Origin: Amycolatopsis sp. EV170708-02-1
GTDB taxonomy: Bacteria; Actinomycetota; Actinomycetes; Mycobacteriales; Pseudonocardiaceae
Assembly: GCF_022479115.1 (NCBI RefSeq)
Contig: NZ_CP092497.1
Span: forward strand, 3,038,001-3,102,000
Direction of reading: 5' to 3'
DNA: 64,000 nucleotides
This document shows positions 8,368 to 16,236 of this stretch, in pieces. Within the stretch, counting starts at the first letter, position 1. Each line of letters begins with the position of its first letter. Made by a program: the position numbers and the translations under genes. A model generated the notes under the pieces. It searched no databases and was not told where the DNA came from. It saw only the letters and a list, made by a program, of their open reading frames with translations.

Positions 8368-9168
8368 GTGCTCGCGCGGCAACGACAGGCGGTGATCCTC
8401 GAGGAGGCGCGCCGGACCGGGGCGGTCCGGGTCAGCGATCTCGTCGCGAGGCTCGGCGTTTCCGATATGACGGTGCGCCGCGACCTCGACGTGCTCGCGA
8501 GCCGGGGCCTGGTCGAGAAGGTCTACGGCGGTGCCACCTCCGTCGTCGGCAAGAGCACCGACGAACCCGGTTTCGAGGCCAAATCCGTGCGCCAGCGCGC
8601 GCAGAAGGAGGCCATCGCCGCCGTCGCGGCCGGGCTGGTCCGGCCGGGCACCGCGATCGGCATCTCCGCGGGCACCACCACTTGGACGCTGGCCAGGGCG
8701 CTCGACGAGGTCCCCGGCCTGACGATCGTCACGAACTCCATCCAGGTCGCCGACGTGCTGCGCGGCGCGAACCAGCCGGATCGCACGGTCGTCCTCACCG
8801 GCGGTGTCCGCACCCCGTCGGACGCGCTGGTCGGGCCGGTCGCCGTGCAGAGCCTGCGGTCGCTGCACCTGGACGTCGTCTTCCTCGGCGTGCACGGGAT
8901 GGCCGACGGCCCGGGCTTCACCACGCCGAACCTCACCGAATCCGAGACCGACCGCGCGCTGGTCGAAGCGGGCCGCAGGCTGGTCGTGCTGGCCGACCAC
9001 ACCAAATGGGGCATCGTCGGGATCTCCACGATCGCCGGGCTCGAAGAGGCCGACGTCGTCGTCTCGGACGACGGTTTGTCCGACAACGCAAGGGAAACGC
9101 TCACCGAGCAGGCGGGTGAGCTGATGATCGCCGAAACGGCGGAGACGGCTGAGGCTGAAGAAGCGTGA
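8368..9168 (+). CDS. DeoR/GlpR-family transcriptional regulator
   Basis: A 266-residue sugar-pathway regulator, normal length. The N-terminal DeoR winged helix (residues 5-58) reads RQRQAVILEEARRTGAVRVS with DMTVRRDLDVL as recognition helix. The C-terminal sensor domain (about 75-235) has the ISAGTTT phosphosugar-binding loop and the GVHG and DHTKWG motifs of the family. Start is GTG 8368 after GGGAGG. The galT gene overlaps its stop by four bases (GTGA), so it likely controls galactose or UDP-sugar metabolism, sensing a phosphorylated sugar. Confidence 0.88.
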   Translation: MLARQRQAVILEEARRTGAVRVSDLVARLGVSDMTVRRDLDVLASRGLVEKVYGGATSVVGKSTDEPGFEAKSVRQRAQKEAIAAVAAGLVRPGTAIGISAGTTTWTLARALDEVPGLTIVTNSIQVADVLRGANQPDRTVVLTGGVRTPSDALVGPVAVQSLRSLHLDVVFLGVHGMADGPGFTTPNLTESETDRALVEAGRRLVVLADHTKWGIVGISTIAGLEEADVVVSDDGLSDNARETLTEQAGELMIAETAETAEAEEA

Positions 9169-10247
9169 AGCGCACGGTAAGGCACCTGGCCGATGGCCGG
9201 GAGATCATCTATTTCGACGCTCCGGGCGCGCCCGAACGCACCGCCGAGGACACCCGTGACCTGCCCCAGGTCGCGGCGGCGTCGGAGATCCGGCGCGACC
9301 CGCTGACCGGCGAATGGGTCGCGATGGCCGCGCACCGGCAGACGCGCACCTACAAACCGCCTGCCGATCTGTGTCCGTTGTGCCCCTCGAAACCCGGGAA
9401 GCCGAGCGAGATCCCGGAGGCGGACTACGACGTCGCCGTGTTCGAGAACCGGTTCCCTTCCTTCGCCCGCAACGTCCTCGGTGATTCGTCCACAGTGGAT
9501 GGAGCCGGGCTGGTGCCGGTCGCGCCGGGCGTCGGGCGCTGCGAGGTCGTCTGTTTCACCAGCGACCACGACGGTTCTTTCGCCGGGCTCACGGCGAAAC
9601 AGGTCCGCGCGGTCGTCGACGCCTGGGCCGACCGCACCGCCGAACTGTCCGCGATGGACGGAGTCGAGCAGGTCTTCCCGTTCGAGAACCGCGGCGAAGA
9701 GATCGGCGTGACCCTGCACCATCCGCACGGTCAGATCTACGGCTACCCGTTCGTCACGCCGAAGACCGAGCGCCTGCTGGAGGTCGCCCGCGCCTACGAG
9801 GCGGAGCACGGCCGTCCGGTGATGGGGGACGTCCTGGCCGCCGAGCGGGCGTCCGGGGAGCGGGTCGTGGTCGAGGGCGGGCACTGGACGGCGTTCGTGC
9901 CGCCCGCCGCGCGCTGGCCCGTGCAGGTCCAGATCGTGCCGCATCGCCAGGTGCCGGACATCCCCGCGCTCTCGGACGCCGAACGTGACGACTTCGCCGA
10001 CGTCTACCTCGAAGTCCTTCGCCGCTGCGACGGGCTGTACGACCGGCCGCTGCCCTACATCGCGGCCTGGAACCAGGCGCCCGCCAAACGCGACCGCGAA
10101 CTCGGCTGGCTGTACCTGGAGGTGTTCTCGGTACTGCGGTCCAAGGACAAGCTGAAGTACCTGGCGGGTTCGGAGTCCGGGATGGCCGTGTGGATCAACG
10201 ACGCCACCCCCGAGCAGATCGCGGACAGGCTGCGCGCCACCCGCTGA
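9165..10247 (+). CDS. galT: Galactose-1-phosphate uridylyltransferase
   Basis: A Leloir pathway enzyme that exchanges UMP between UDP-glucose and galactose-1-phosphate. The 360-residue protein has the zinc-binding-type CPLCPS segment near residue 70 and the HIT-like active site HHPHGQ, with nucleophilic His188 (H186-P-H188-G-Q190). The C-terminal half contains QVQIVPHRQ, also typical of GalT. It is translationally coupled to the DeoR regulator. No galK or galE follows, so the rest of the pathway must be elsewhere. The UDP-glucose pyrophosphorylase at 41792 would supply its co-substrate. Confidence 0.92.
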   Translation: MKRTVRHLADGREIIYFDAPGAPERTAEDTRDLPQVAAASEIRRDPLTGEWVAMAAHRQTRTYKPPADLCPLCPSKPGKPSEIPEADYDVAVFENRFPSFARNVLGDSSTVDGAGLVPVAPGVGRCEVVCFTSDHDGSFAGLTAKQVRAVVDAWADRTAELSAMDGVEQVFPFENRGEEIGVTLHHPHGQIYGYPFVTPKTERLLEVARAYEAEHGRPVMGDVLAAERASGERVVVEGGHWTAFVPPAARWPVQVQIVPHRQVPDIPALSDAERDDFADVYLEVLRRCDGLYDRPLPYIAAWNQAPAKRDRELGWLYLEVFSVLRSKDKLKYLAGSESGMAVWINDATPEQIADRLRATR

Positions 10248-10281
10248 CGGGGCCATACTCATGTGCGATGCACAGCTTTGG

Positions 10282-10299
10282 CTCAGGAACTTCTCAGGA
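10282..10299 (+). promoter_or_regulatory. Candidate MprA box before the HtrA protease gene
   Basis: CTCAGGA occurs at 10282-10288 and again at 10293-10299, a perfect heptamer direct repeat with 11-bp pitch, 20 bp before the protease ATG. A related pair precedes mprA. In M. tuberculosis, MprA binds upstream of pepD, the equivalent protease gene, so an MprA operator here is the simplest reading. Confidence 0.6.
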
Positions 10300-10319
10300 C
10301 CATCCCGCAAGGTGAAGAC

Positions 10320-11732
10320 ATGACCGAGAACGACGCCGAGAAGGCGCGGCCCGCCGGCGATCGGCCGGACGCGGAGCAGAGCGCGAGCTGGGCTGCTCAG
10401 CCCGCGCCGCAGCAGCCTGACGCGACCGGCCTCGGCGGCCATGCCACTCCGCACACCGGAGCGCAGCAGGCCTACCCCGCGGAACAGCAGCAGTACAACC
10501 CGTGGTCGCCGCAGGCCCAGCAGACCCAGACCCAGGAGCACCCGGCGCAGGGGCAGTACACCCAGGGCCACCAGATCCCCGGCCAGCAGACGCCGTACAC
10601 GCAGCCGGGCCCGTCGGTCTACGCGGTCCCGCAGCAGCGCCAGGCGCAGAAGTCCACCTCGGGCAAGCTGCTCGCCGGTGTCGCGGCGATCGCGCTCGTC
10701 GTCGGCGGGGTCGCGGGCGGCACGGTCGGCTACCTGACCGGCGACGGGTCCGGCGGCTCGGCGGTGAACGCGCTCGACGCGCCGAAGCCCGCCCAGCAGA
10801 CGGGCAACCTGCCCGCCGGTTCGGTCGAATCCGTGGCGCAGAAGCTGTCGCCGAGCGTGGTCGAGCTGCAGGTCTCCGGCCGGTCGGGGGCGGGCGAGGG
10901 CTCCGGCTTCGTGCTCAGTACCGACGGTTACGTGCTCACCAACAACCACGTCGTCGAGGTCGCCGCCGGAGGCGGGCAGATCCAGGCGGTGTTCCAGGAC
11001 GGCAAGAAGGGCACGGCGACCGTCGTCGGCCGCGACCCGACGACGGATATCGCCGTGGTGAAGGTCAGCGGCGTCAGCGGCCTGACCCCGGTGGAGCTCG
11101 GCCGGTCCGACGATCTGCGGGTCGGGCAGCCGGTGGTCGCGATCGGTTCGCCGTTCGAGCTGACCGGCACGGTCACTTCGGGCATTGTCAGCGCGCTGAA
11201 CCGGCCGGTGAGCGCCGGCGGCAACGGCGACCAGACCACCGTGATGTCGGCGGTGCAGACCGACGCGGCGATCAACCCCGGCAACTCCGGCGGCCCGCTC
11301 GCGAACATGGCCGGCCAGGTCATCGGCATCAACTCGGCGATCTACAGCCCGAAGTCCGCGCAGGGACAGGGCGGCGAGAGCGGCGGCAACGTCGGTATCG
11401 GCTTCGCGATCCCGATCGACCAGGCGCGCCGCACGGCCGACGACATCATCAACACCGGCCAGGCGACGCAGACCTTCATCGGCGCGCGAGTGCAGACGGC
11501 GCCGACGGGCGGGGCGCAGCTCGGTGAGATCTCGCCGGGCAGCCCCGCGGAGAAGGCGGGCCTCAAATCCGGCGACGTCGTGACGAAGCTGGACGACCGG
11601 TCGATCCCGAACGCGGACGCGCTCGTCGCCGAGATCCGCACCAGGGCGCCGAACGACAAGGTGAAGTTCACTCTCAGCGGTGACAAGGTCATCGAGGTGA
11701 CCCTCGGCGGCCAGCCCGTCACCCCGAACTAG
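10320..11732 (+). CDS. pepD: HtrA/DegP-family serine protease with PDZ domain (PepD-like)
   Basis: A 470-residue membrane-anchored protease/chaperone for misfolded envelope proteins. The first 115 residues are Gln/Pro/Ala-rich and cytoplasmic, followed by one membrane helix (LLAGVAAIALVVGGVAGG, about 118-140). The trypsin-like domain carries the complete triad His210 (TNNHVV), Asp243 (TTDIAVV) and Ser323 (GNSGGPL). A PDZ domain occupies about 380-465. Start is ATG 10320 with AAGGTGA upstream. The gene lies in the mprAB neighbourhood, as pepD does in mycobacteria, with a CTCAGGA repeat in its promoter and a strong terminator after it. Confidence 0.9.
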   Translation: MTENDAEKARPAGDRPDAEQSASWAAQPAPQQPDATGLGGHATPHTGAQQAYPAEQQQYNPWSPQAQQTQTQEHPAQGQYTQGHQIPGQQTPYTQPGPSVYAVPQQRQAQKSTSGKLLAGVAAIALVVGGVAGGTVGYLTGDGSGGSAVNALDAPKPAQQTGNLPAGSVESVAQKLSPSVVELQVSGRSGAGEGSGFVLSTDGYVLTNNHVVEVAAGGGQIQAVFQDGKKGTATVVGRDPTTDIAVVKVSGVSGLTPVELGRSDDLRVGQPVVAIGSPFELTGTVTSGIVSALNRPVSAGGNGDQTTVMSAVQTDAAINPGNSGGPLANMAGQVIGINSAIYSPKSAQGQGGESGGNVGIGFAIPIDQARRTADDIINTGQATQTFIGARVQTAPTGGAQLGEISPGSPAEKAGLKSGDVVTKLDDRSIPNADALVAEIRTRAPNDKVKFTLSGDKVIEVTLGGQPVTPN

Positions 11733-11737
11733 AGACG

Positions 11738-11760
11738 CTCGGCCGCGGTGCGCGGCCGAG
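11738..11760. terminator. Perfect hairpin directly after the protease gene
   Basis: Arms CTCGGCCGCG (11738-11747) and CGCGGCCGAG (11751-11760) pair perfectly around a 3-base loop, six bases after the stop codon. No T-run follows, so it probably acts with the second hairpin at 11801, as a tandem terminator or mRNA-stabilising structure. Confidence 0.6.
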
Positions 11761-11800
11761 ACCAGCTCCGGCTCGAACCCCCAGCGGGCCGGACCACGGA

Positions 11801-11849
11801 GGCCACGCGCGACCGGCTGCCAATCCCGGTCGCGTGTGGCCCCTTTTTT
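11801..11849 (+). terminator. Intrinsic terminator of the HtrA gene
   Basis: A 16-bp stem (11801-11816 with 11826-11841, one G-T pair) closes a 9-base loop and is followed by CC and six Ts at 11844-11849. This is a textbook Rho-independent terminator for the plus strand. It sits between convergent genes and its T-run touches the stop of the minus-strand operon. Confidence 0.85.
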
Positions 11850-12259
11850 CATCGCGTCTTTCGCCTGAAGAACACGGCCACGAGCACGCCGAGCCAGACG
11901 ACCGCCAGGGTGACGAGCAGTCCGGTGACGGTGTCGGCGTCGTGCAGGCCCGGGTTCCGCGCGCCGCCGAACGGGCGCCACAGCAACGGGAACGCGAGCA
12001 GCGTCAGGACACCGGTGAGCACCGCGCCGGTCTTGACCGGCGTCTTCCAGCGTTCCGGGAGGAGCCTGCTCAGCGCGAACCCCACGGCGCCGACCAGCGG
12101 CGCGACCAGCAGGTCGTGGACCAGCGGACCGCCGGCGAGCCAGCCGAGTGTCCCGAAGACGTCCGGGCGCAGCGGGAACGCGTACTCGGAGAACAGCACG
12201 GCGCCCCACGCGAGCGCGGCGAGGCCGGGCAGGAACAGCAGCAACCGCAACGTCTTCAC
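11849..12259 (-). CDS. Small polytopic membrane protein, end of the molybdo-oxidoreductase operon
   Basis: A 136-residue hydrophobic protein with about four membrane helices: one near residues 4-24, one near 45-65, one near 78-98 and one near 112-131, ending in a positively charged tail. GTG 12259 overlaps the stop of the oxidoreductase gene by four bases, so it is the last gene of the five-gene operon that starts at 15222. I do not recognise a family. Position and size suggest a membrane partner of the oxidoreductase, but this is inference. Confidence 0.7.
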   Translation of the reverse strand: MKTLRLLLFLPGLAALAWGAVLFSEYAFPLRPDVFGTLGWLAGGPLVHDLLVAPLVGAVGFALSRLLPERWKTPVKTGAVLTGVLTLLAFPLLWRPFGGARNPGLHDADTVTGLLVTLAVVWLGVLVAVFFRRKTR

Positions 12260-13314
12260 AGCGTCTCCAAGCGGGTGACCCATTTCGTCTGCAGGACACC
12301 GGGCCGGTTCGGGGCGATGATCCGGCACGGGAAACCGTGGTCGGCGTCGAGCACTTCACCGTTGAGTTCGAGCGCCAGCAGGGTGAGCTCGTCCGCGGTG
12401 TGCTCGCCCGGCAGCTCGCTGATCCCGTACGGCCCCGCCTTCTCCAGGGAGAACACGCGGACCGGGGTGCCGGGTGTGCTTCCGGCGTGCCGCAGCAAAT
12501 CCGGCAGGGAGACCCCGCTCCAGTGCGCGGACTCGCTCCAGCCTTCGACGCACGCGATCGGCAGCTCGGCCGAAGTCCGCGGAAGGGCGCGGAGTTCGTC
12601 CAGGGAATAGGTTTTCGTGCCGTTCGGGGTGACGACCGAGAGCCGCCAGTTCGGGTCTTTCGCCGTGTCCAGGACACCTGCGGCTTCGGCTGTCCGGTTC
12701 ACCGGAAGGCCCTTGCCGCTGCGCCACGACAGGGCGGATACGGGGCGCAGCAACGGAACGGTCGCTCCGGCCGTCGCCACGACGGCGACGCCCGCGGCCA
12801 GCCAGGTGGTGCGGAGGAAGGCGCGCCGCGAGGGTTCGGGCTTCGTCGTGAGCGAGCGGCGGACGATGGGGAGTTTCACCGCGATGTGCACCAGGATCGA
12901 GCCGATCGCCACCCACGCGACCGCGTAGTGCAGCTGGGGGAAGTAGAAGTTCCACGGATAGTTCTGCGCGACGTTGAACAGGCCGGTGACGAGTTCGAAG
13001 AAGGCGGCCGCGGAAAGCACGAGGATCGACAGGCGTTCGAGCGCGTGCGGCAGCGAACGGATCACCGGGCGCTCGAAGAGCTTCGGGTAGACACTCCAGA
13101 GTTTGGCCAGCAGCAAGGGAATCGACGCGATCCCGGAGAGCACGTGCGTGCCCTGCGTGACCCGGTACAGCCAGACCGGACGGCTCGGCCAGCCGAACCA
13201 CGACGGCGGATGCTGGATGAGATGGCTGATCAGCCCGGTGACGAAGCACAGGGTGAACGTGACGGCGAGGGCGAGCCCGATCCGGGAGGTCACGCGCTCC
13301 GAAGGTGTGTTCAT
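12256..13314 (-). CDS. Membrane-anchored molybdopterin-dependent oxidoreductase (sulfite oxidase-like)
   Basis: A 352-residue protein. The N-terminal half (about 1-190) is a cytochrome-b561-like bundle of four or five helices with histidines suited to haem or quinone contact. The C-terminal half (about 215-352) is a sulfite oxidase/YedY-type molybdopterin domain with the metal-ligand cysteine Cys255 in IACVEGWS. Fusion of a membrane electron carrier to the molybdo domain suggests electron exchange with the quinone pool. Start is ATG 13314, overlapping the methyltransferase stop. Its substrate is unknown; the operon context (glycosyltransferase, methyltransferase) is unusual for such an enzyme. 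Confidence 0.82.
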   Translation of the reverse strand: MNTPSERVTSRIGLALAVTFTLCFVTGLISHLIQHPPSWFGWPSRPVWLYRVTQGTHVLSGIASIPLLLAKLWSVYPKLFERPVIRSLPHALERLSILVLSAAAFFELVTGLFNVAQNYPWNFYFPQLHYAVAWVAIGSILVHIAVKLPIVRRSLTTKPEPSRRAFLRTTWLAAGVAVVATAGATVPLLRPVSALSWRSGKGLPVNRTAEAAGVLDTAKDPNWRLSVVTPNGTKTYSLDELRALPRTSAELPIACVEGWSESAHWSGVSLPDLLRHAGSTPGTPVRVFSLEKAGPYGISELPGEHTADELTLLALELNGEVLDADHGFPCRIIAPNRPGVLQTKWVTRLETL

Positions 13315-13919
13315 GCTTTCTCCAGGCAGGCGAACCAGCGGTGGCCGTGGCTGGTGGACCAGGCGACGCGGAACGCGGTGCGGGCGGCGAGGTCCGCGAT
13401 CGCTTCGACACCGACCCACGCCCAGGTGAACCAGGCGCCGTTGTCGGGGCGCAGCCGGACCCGGTCCTGGCGGAGGCCGCGGCCGGGCGGGTCGAGTTCG
13501 ACGAGCACGGTCCCGCCATCGCTGATCAGTTCCGCCATCCGCGTCAGGAGCCGATGCGGATCGCCGCCGATGCCGATGTTCCCGTCGGCGAGCAGGACAT
13601 GCCGCCACCGTCCTTCGCCGGGGAGCCGGTCGAAGACGTCGCGATGGAGCGCGGCGGCGCCCCGGTCGTGGGTGAGCCGCACGGCGGTGGCGGAGATGTC
13701 GACGCCGAGCGAGGCGACGCCGCGTTCGGACAGCGCGGCGGTGAGCCTGCCGGGGCCGCAGCCGACGTCGAGGGTCGGGCCGTCACAGGCGTCGAGGAGC
13801 ACCTCGTCGCCTTCGCAGGGGATGGCCGTCCAGCGGTCCACCGGCAGGTCGACGCGTTCGCCGGTCGCCAGTTCCAGCCAGCAGCGGTGGCCGAGCAGGC
13901 CGCGGTCGAAGGCGGTCAC
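13311..13919 (-). CDS. Class I SAM-dependent methyltransferase
   Basis: A 202-residue Rossmann-fold methyltransferase. The SAM loop LDVGCGPGRL lies near residue 48-57, and a later acidic segment (LVELDPPGRG) follows. It starts at GTG 13919, overlapping the DUF2064 gene by four bases, and ends inside the start of the oxidoreductase gene. The long upstream frame is read-through of the neighbour. The acceptor is unknown; context suggests a lipid-linked or envelope glycan intermediate. Confidence 0.82.
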   Translation of the reverse strand: MTAFDRGLLGHRCWLELATGERVDLPVDRWTAIPCEGDEVLLDACDGPTLDVGCGPGRLTAALSERGVASLGVDISATAVRLTHDRGAAALHRDVFDRLPGEGRWRHVLLADGNIGIGGDPHRLLTRMAELISDGGTVLVELDPPGRGLRQDRVRLRPDNGAWFTWAWVGVEAIADLAARTAFRVAWSTSHGHRWFACLEKA

Positions 13920-14560
13920 CGGACTTCGGCCACCGCTCGGGCGAACCGGCCGTGCGGTACCGCCGCGGCGACCCGGCGCGCGTCCGCGATGGTGTCCACA
14001 TCGGACAGTGTGGGCAGGATGCCGGGACGCGATCCGATCTCGGTCAGCGCGCGGAGGGTTTGTCGGCCGGTGTCGTCGCGCGACATCGGCACCCCGGCGA
14101 GAGCCTTGGCGTGCGACGGATCCTTGAGTCCCAGTGCCCACCATCCGCCGTCCTCGGCAGGTCCGAGGACCGAATCCTCGGGCCTGTTCGCCGCTTCGGC
14201 GAGGAGCGCCGGGGTGACCTGCGGGGTGTCCATCCCGATCTGCAGAACCGGTTCCCCAGGGCGAGGGGCGTCCGCGTGCGCGTTGACGAGCCGGATGTCG
14301 AAACCTTCGCCGCGCTGGGGGATCACCTCCGTTTTTCGGAGTACCGAGGCGATTTCCGCGCCACGGGCGGCCTTGCCGAGTTCGCCGGTCATGGCGACGA
14401 CCACGCGGGCGTCCGGGGTCAGGAGGGCGGCGTCGAGGGTGTCGAGCAGGGAAGCGGCCGCGATCTCGGCGGCCTGTTCCGGGGTCGCGGGCGGGCAGAG
14501 CCGCGTCTTCGCGAAACCGGGCACGGGCGCCTTGGCGACGATCAGCAGGCAGAAGGTCAT
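13916..14560 (-). CDS. DUF2064 / TIGR04282-family transferase
   Basis: A 214-residue protein of the GT-A-like family annotated as DUF2064 or rSAM/selenodomain-associated transferase 1. The N-terminal LLIVAKAPVPGFAKTRL signature (residues 5-21) matches the nucleotide-binding start of CofC/GT-A folds, and GMDTPQ (near 111-116) stands where the metal-binding DxD-like motif is expected. It sits between a GT2 enzyme and a methyltransferase, all with four-base overlaps. It may be a nucleotidyltransferase or glycosyltransferase acting on the same product; the exact reaction is unknown. Confidence 0.82.
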   Translation of the reverse strand: MTFCLLIVAKAPVPGFAKTRLCPPATPEQAAEIAAASLLDTLDAALLTPDARVVVAMTGELGKAARGAEIASVLRKTEVIPQRGEGFDIRLVNAHADAPRPGEPVLQIGMDTPQVTPALLAEAANRPEDSVLGPAEDGGWWALGLKDPSHAKALAGVPMSRDDTGRQTLRALTEIGSRPGILPTLSDVDTIADARRVAAAVPHGRFARAVAEVR

Positions 14561-15222
14561 CGGCTCAGCACCCGCCCGAAATCCCTGGCGGCACGGAGGG
14601 TTCCGCGCAGCGAACCCGAGACCTTCGACTTGGTGCCCTTGGCGCGTTCGCCGTAGGACACGTCGAACTCGGTGACCCGCCAGCCCGCGTGCCTCGCCTT
14701 GATCAGCAGTTCGAGCGGGTAGCCGAAGGCGCGGTCGGTGACGCCGAGATCGAGGAGCGCTTGTCGTCGAGCGGCCCGCAGCGGCGCGATGTCCCGGACC
14801 GGCAATCCCTTGTGCCGCAACAGCGACGAGATCAACGCGTTTCCGGCTCTCGCGTGCCAGGGCCAGACTCCGGGCCCGGCCGGCACCCTTCGCCCGACCG
14901 TCAGATCCGCGTCCGCGAGCCCGCGGACGAGCATCGGCAGCTCGGCGAGATCGAGGGAACCGTCGGCATCGGCGAAACAGACCACGTCCGCGGTCGCCGC
15001 TTCCAGGCCCGTGTGCACCGCGGCGCCGTAGCCACGCCGGGGCTCGTGGACGACCTTCGCCCCGAGCCCGGCCGCGATCTCGGCGGAACCGTCCGTGGAG
15101 CCGTTGTCGACCACGATCGCCCGATATCGTTCGGGCAGCGCCGCCAGCACGCCGGGCAGGGCACCGGCCTCGTCGAGACAGGGGAGCACGACGTCAACCT
15201 GGTCATCGTTCACGCAACGCAC
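14557..15222 (-). CDS. GT2-family glycosyltransferase
   Basis: A 221-residue cytoplasmic or membrane-associated glycosyltransferase with the GT-A fold. It has VVLPCLDEAGALPGVL at residues 10-25, VDNGSTDGS near 38-46, RRGYGAAVHTGL near 62-73 and the metal-binding FADADGS near 82-88. It resembles dolichol/polyprenyl-phosphate mannosyltransferases but lacks a C-terminal membrane domain. GTG 15222 is used (GTG 15213 is an alternative). It is the first gene of the operon, with two copies of a TTACCGA/TGAC repeat box upstream. Confidence 0.85.
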   Translation of the reverse strand: MRCVNDDQVDVVLPCLDEAGALPGVLAALPERYRAIVVDNGSTDGSAEIAAGLGAKVVHEPRRGYGAAVHTGLEAATADVVCFADADGSLDLAELPMLVRGLADADLTVGRRVPAGPGVWPWHARAGNALISSLLRHKGLPVRDIAPLRAARRQALLDLGVTDRAFGYPLELLIKARHAGWRVTEFDVSYGERAKGTKSKVSGSLRGTLRAARDFGRVLSR

Positions 15223-15260
15223 GTTAAGTCCGGGCAGGACGGACGAAAACCCTTGCCGTG

Positions 15261-15307
15261 CTTACCGAATCATGACGTCGGCGAAGTTCTTACCGAGTTC
15301 TGACGGA
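15261..15307 (-). promoter_or_regulatory. Two repeated regulator boxes before the GT2 operon
   Basis: Read on the plus strand, CTTACCGAATCATGACG starts at 15261 and CTTACCGAGTTCTGACGGA at 15289, 28 bp apart. Each has an internal direct repeat, TTACCGA then TGAC(G), with 11-bp pitch, the spacing used by OmpR-type regulators. The second copy plus its preceding T recurs as 20 identical bases at 19833-19852. It lies 39-85 bp before the GTG of the GT2 gene. Confidence 0.6.
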
Positions 15308-15358
15308 TCCCGCGCCCGCACCGCCGGGCGGCCGTGACGGGGCTAGGGTGCCCGGCCG

Positions 15359-15910
15359 TCACGGTTTCGCGATCCGCCTGGCCACGAACACCCCGGCGAG
15401 CGCGACCAGCGCGGACCCGGCGATCCACGGCCACACCGGCAGGGAATCGTCCGACGGCGGGAGGGCGGCCGCGGTGTCTGTCCGCACCTTCGGGGCGGCG
15501 GCCGTCCCCGGCCCCGCCGTGGTGAGGGTGAACGGGACGGAACCCGACACGGGGTGGCCGTCCGCCGACACCACGCGGTACCGCACCGTGTAGACGCCGG
15601 CGGCGCCCAGCGCTCGAAGAGGCGCGGACAGCTTCTCCCCGGTGATCACGGGCTTTCCGCCTTCCCAATGCGAGGTGCCGTCCGGGCCGAGAACGGTCAA
15701 TTCGGTGAAACCGCTGTCGAGCGGCTCGTTGAACACCAAGGTGACGGCGGCGGGAGCGGACGCGAGCGAGGAGTCCTTCGCCGGGTCGCTCGAGACGAGA
15801 ACGCTGTGCGCCATGGCGGGCTGGGCGCAGGCGAGTGCCAGGAAAAGCACCGTGGTGGCGAGCGCGGCTCCGCGCGGCACGTTTCGCACCAAAGGCGGGA
15901 AAAGCGGCAT
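15359..15910 (-). CDS. copC: CopC-domain copper-binding protein
   Basis: A 183-residue exported protein. The signal peptide ends at an AMAHS-type site, leaving the mature N-terminal His that is the Cu(II) ligand in CopC proteins. The beta-sandwich domain (about 36-130) contains SSDPAKDSSL, LVFNEPLDSGFTEL and VVSADGHPVSG, all typical of the family. A linker and a C-terminal membrane helix (about 155-176) anchor it. ATG 15910 is chosen for its GAGGAA site. It diverges from the CopD/cupredoxin operon, with which it likely shares copper handling outside the membrane. Confidence 0.87.
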   Translation of the reverse strand: MPLFPPLVRNVPRGAALATTVLFLALACAQPAMAHSVLVSSDPAKDSSLASAPAAVTLVFNEPLDSGFTELTVLGPDGTSHWEGGKPVITGEKLSAPLRALGAAGVYTVRYRVVSADGHPVSGSVPFTLTTAGPGTAAAPKVRTDTAAALPPSDDSLPVWPWIAGSALVALAGVFVARRIAKP

Positions 15911-16236
15911 GGTTGTTCCTCGCAATCGCGTCGGGGACGCCCATGGTGGGCGACGGAATGGTCGGACGCGTTGCGGTGGAGGGGGTTCGTGCGACGAGCG
16001 TGTTAACGAAAACTCACCGCTCCTGGCGGAAAAGCACTCCGAAACGGACAGGCTTCACTCGTTCGGTCGTACGGGCCGGGCATTCGGCGGAGGAATTCAC
16101 AGCCGGACGGAGTCACCGGGCCGGGTTCCTTTACCTGGGCTTCATGTGACGATCATGCCAGGTAACGCGGCAGCTGGTTTTCTTCTCGCCCATCGAGCCG
16201 TTCCCCCTTTTCTCCTTCGTAGGAGAGGACATATCC
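15911..16236. other. Divergent promoter region of the copper cluster
   Basis: This 326-bp gap lies between copC (minus) and the Pro-rich protein gene (plus) and must carry both promoters. An AT-richer patch (GTGTTAACGAAAAC) lies near 15998 and TTCCTTTACC near 16126. No clear copper operator such as a CsoR- or CueR-type palindrome was recognised. No credible gene is present. Confidence 0.4.

Noticed and set aside
8523..12677. 1384-codon minus-strand open frame across deoR, galT and the HtrA gene
   Set aside because: Antisense shadow of high-GC genes, Arg/Pro-rich and without domains; the plus-strand genes carry complete motifs.
12148..14127. 659-codon plus-strand open frame opposite the molybdoenzyme operon
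   Set aside because: Antisense to five motif-bearing, tightly overlapped genes.
15911..16236. GTGAC (16146) and GGTAAC (16161) in the copper promoter as a further regulator box
   Set aside because: Their spacing is about 16 bp, not the 11-bp pitch of the other boxes.
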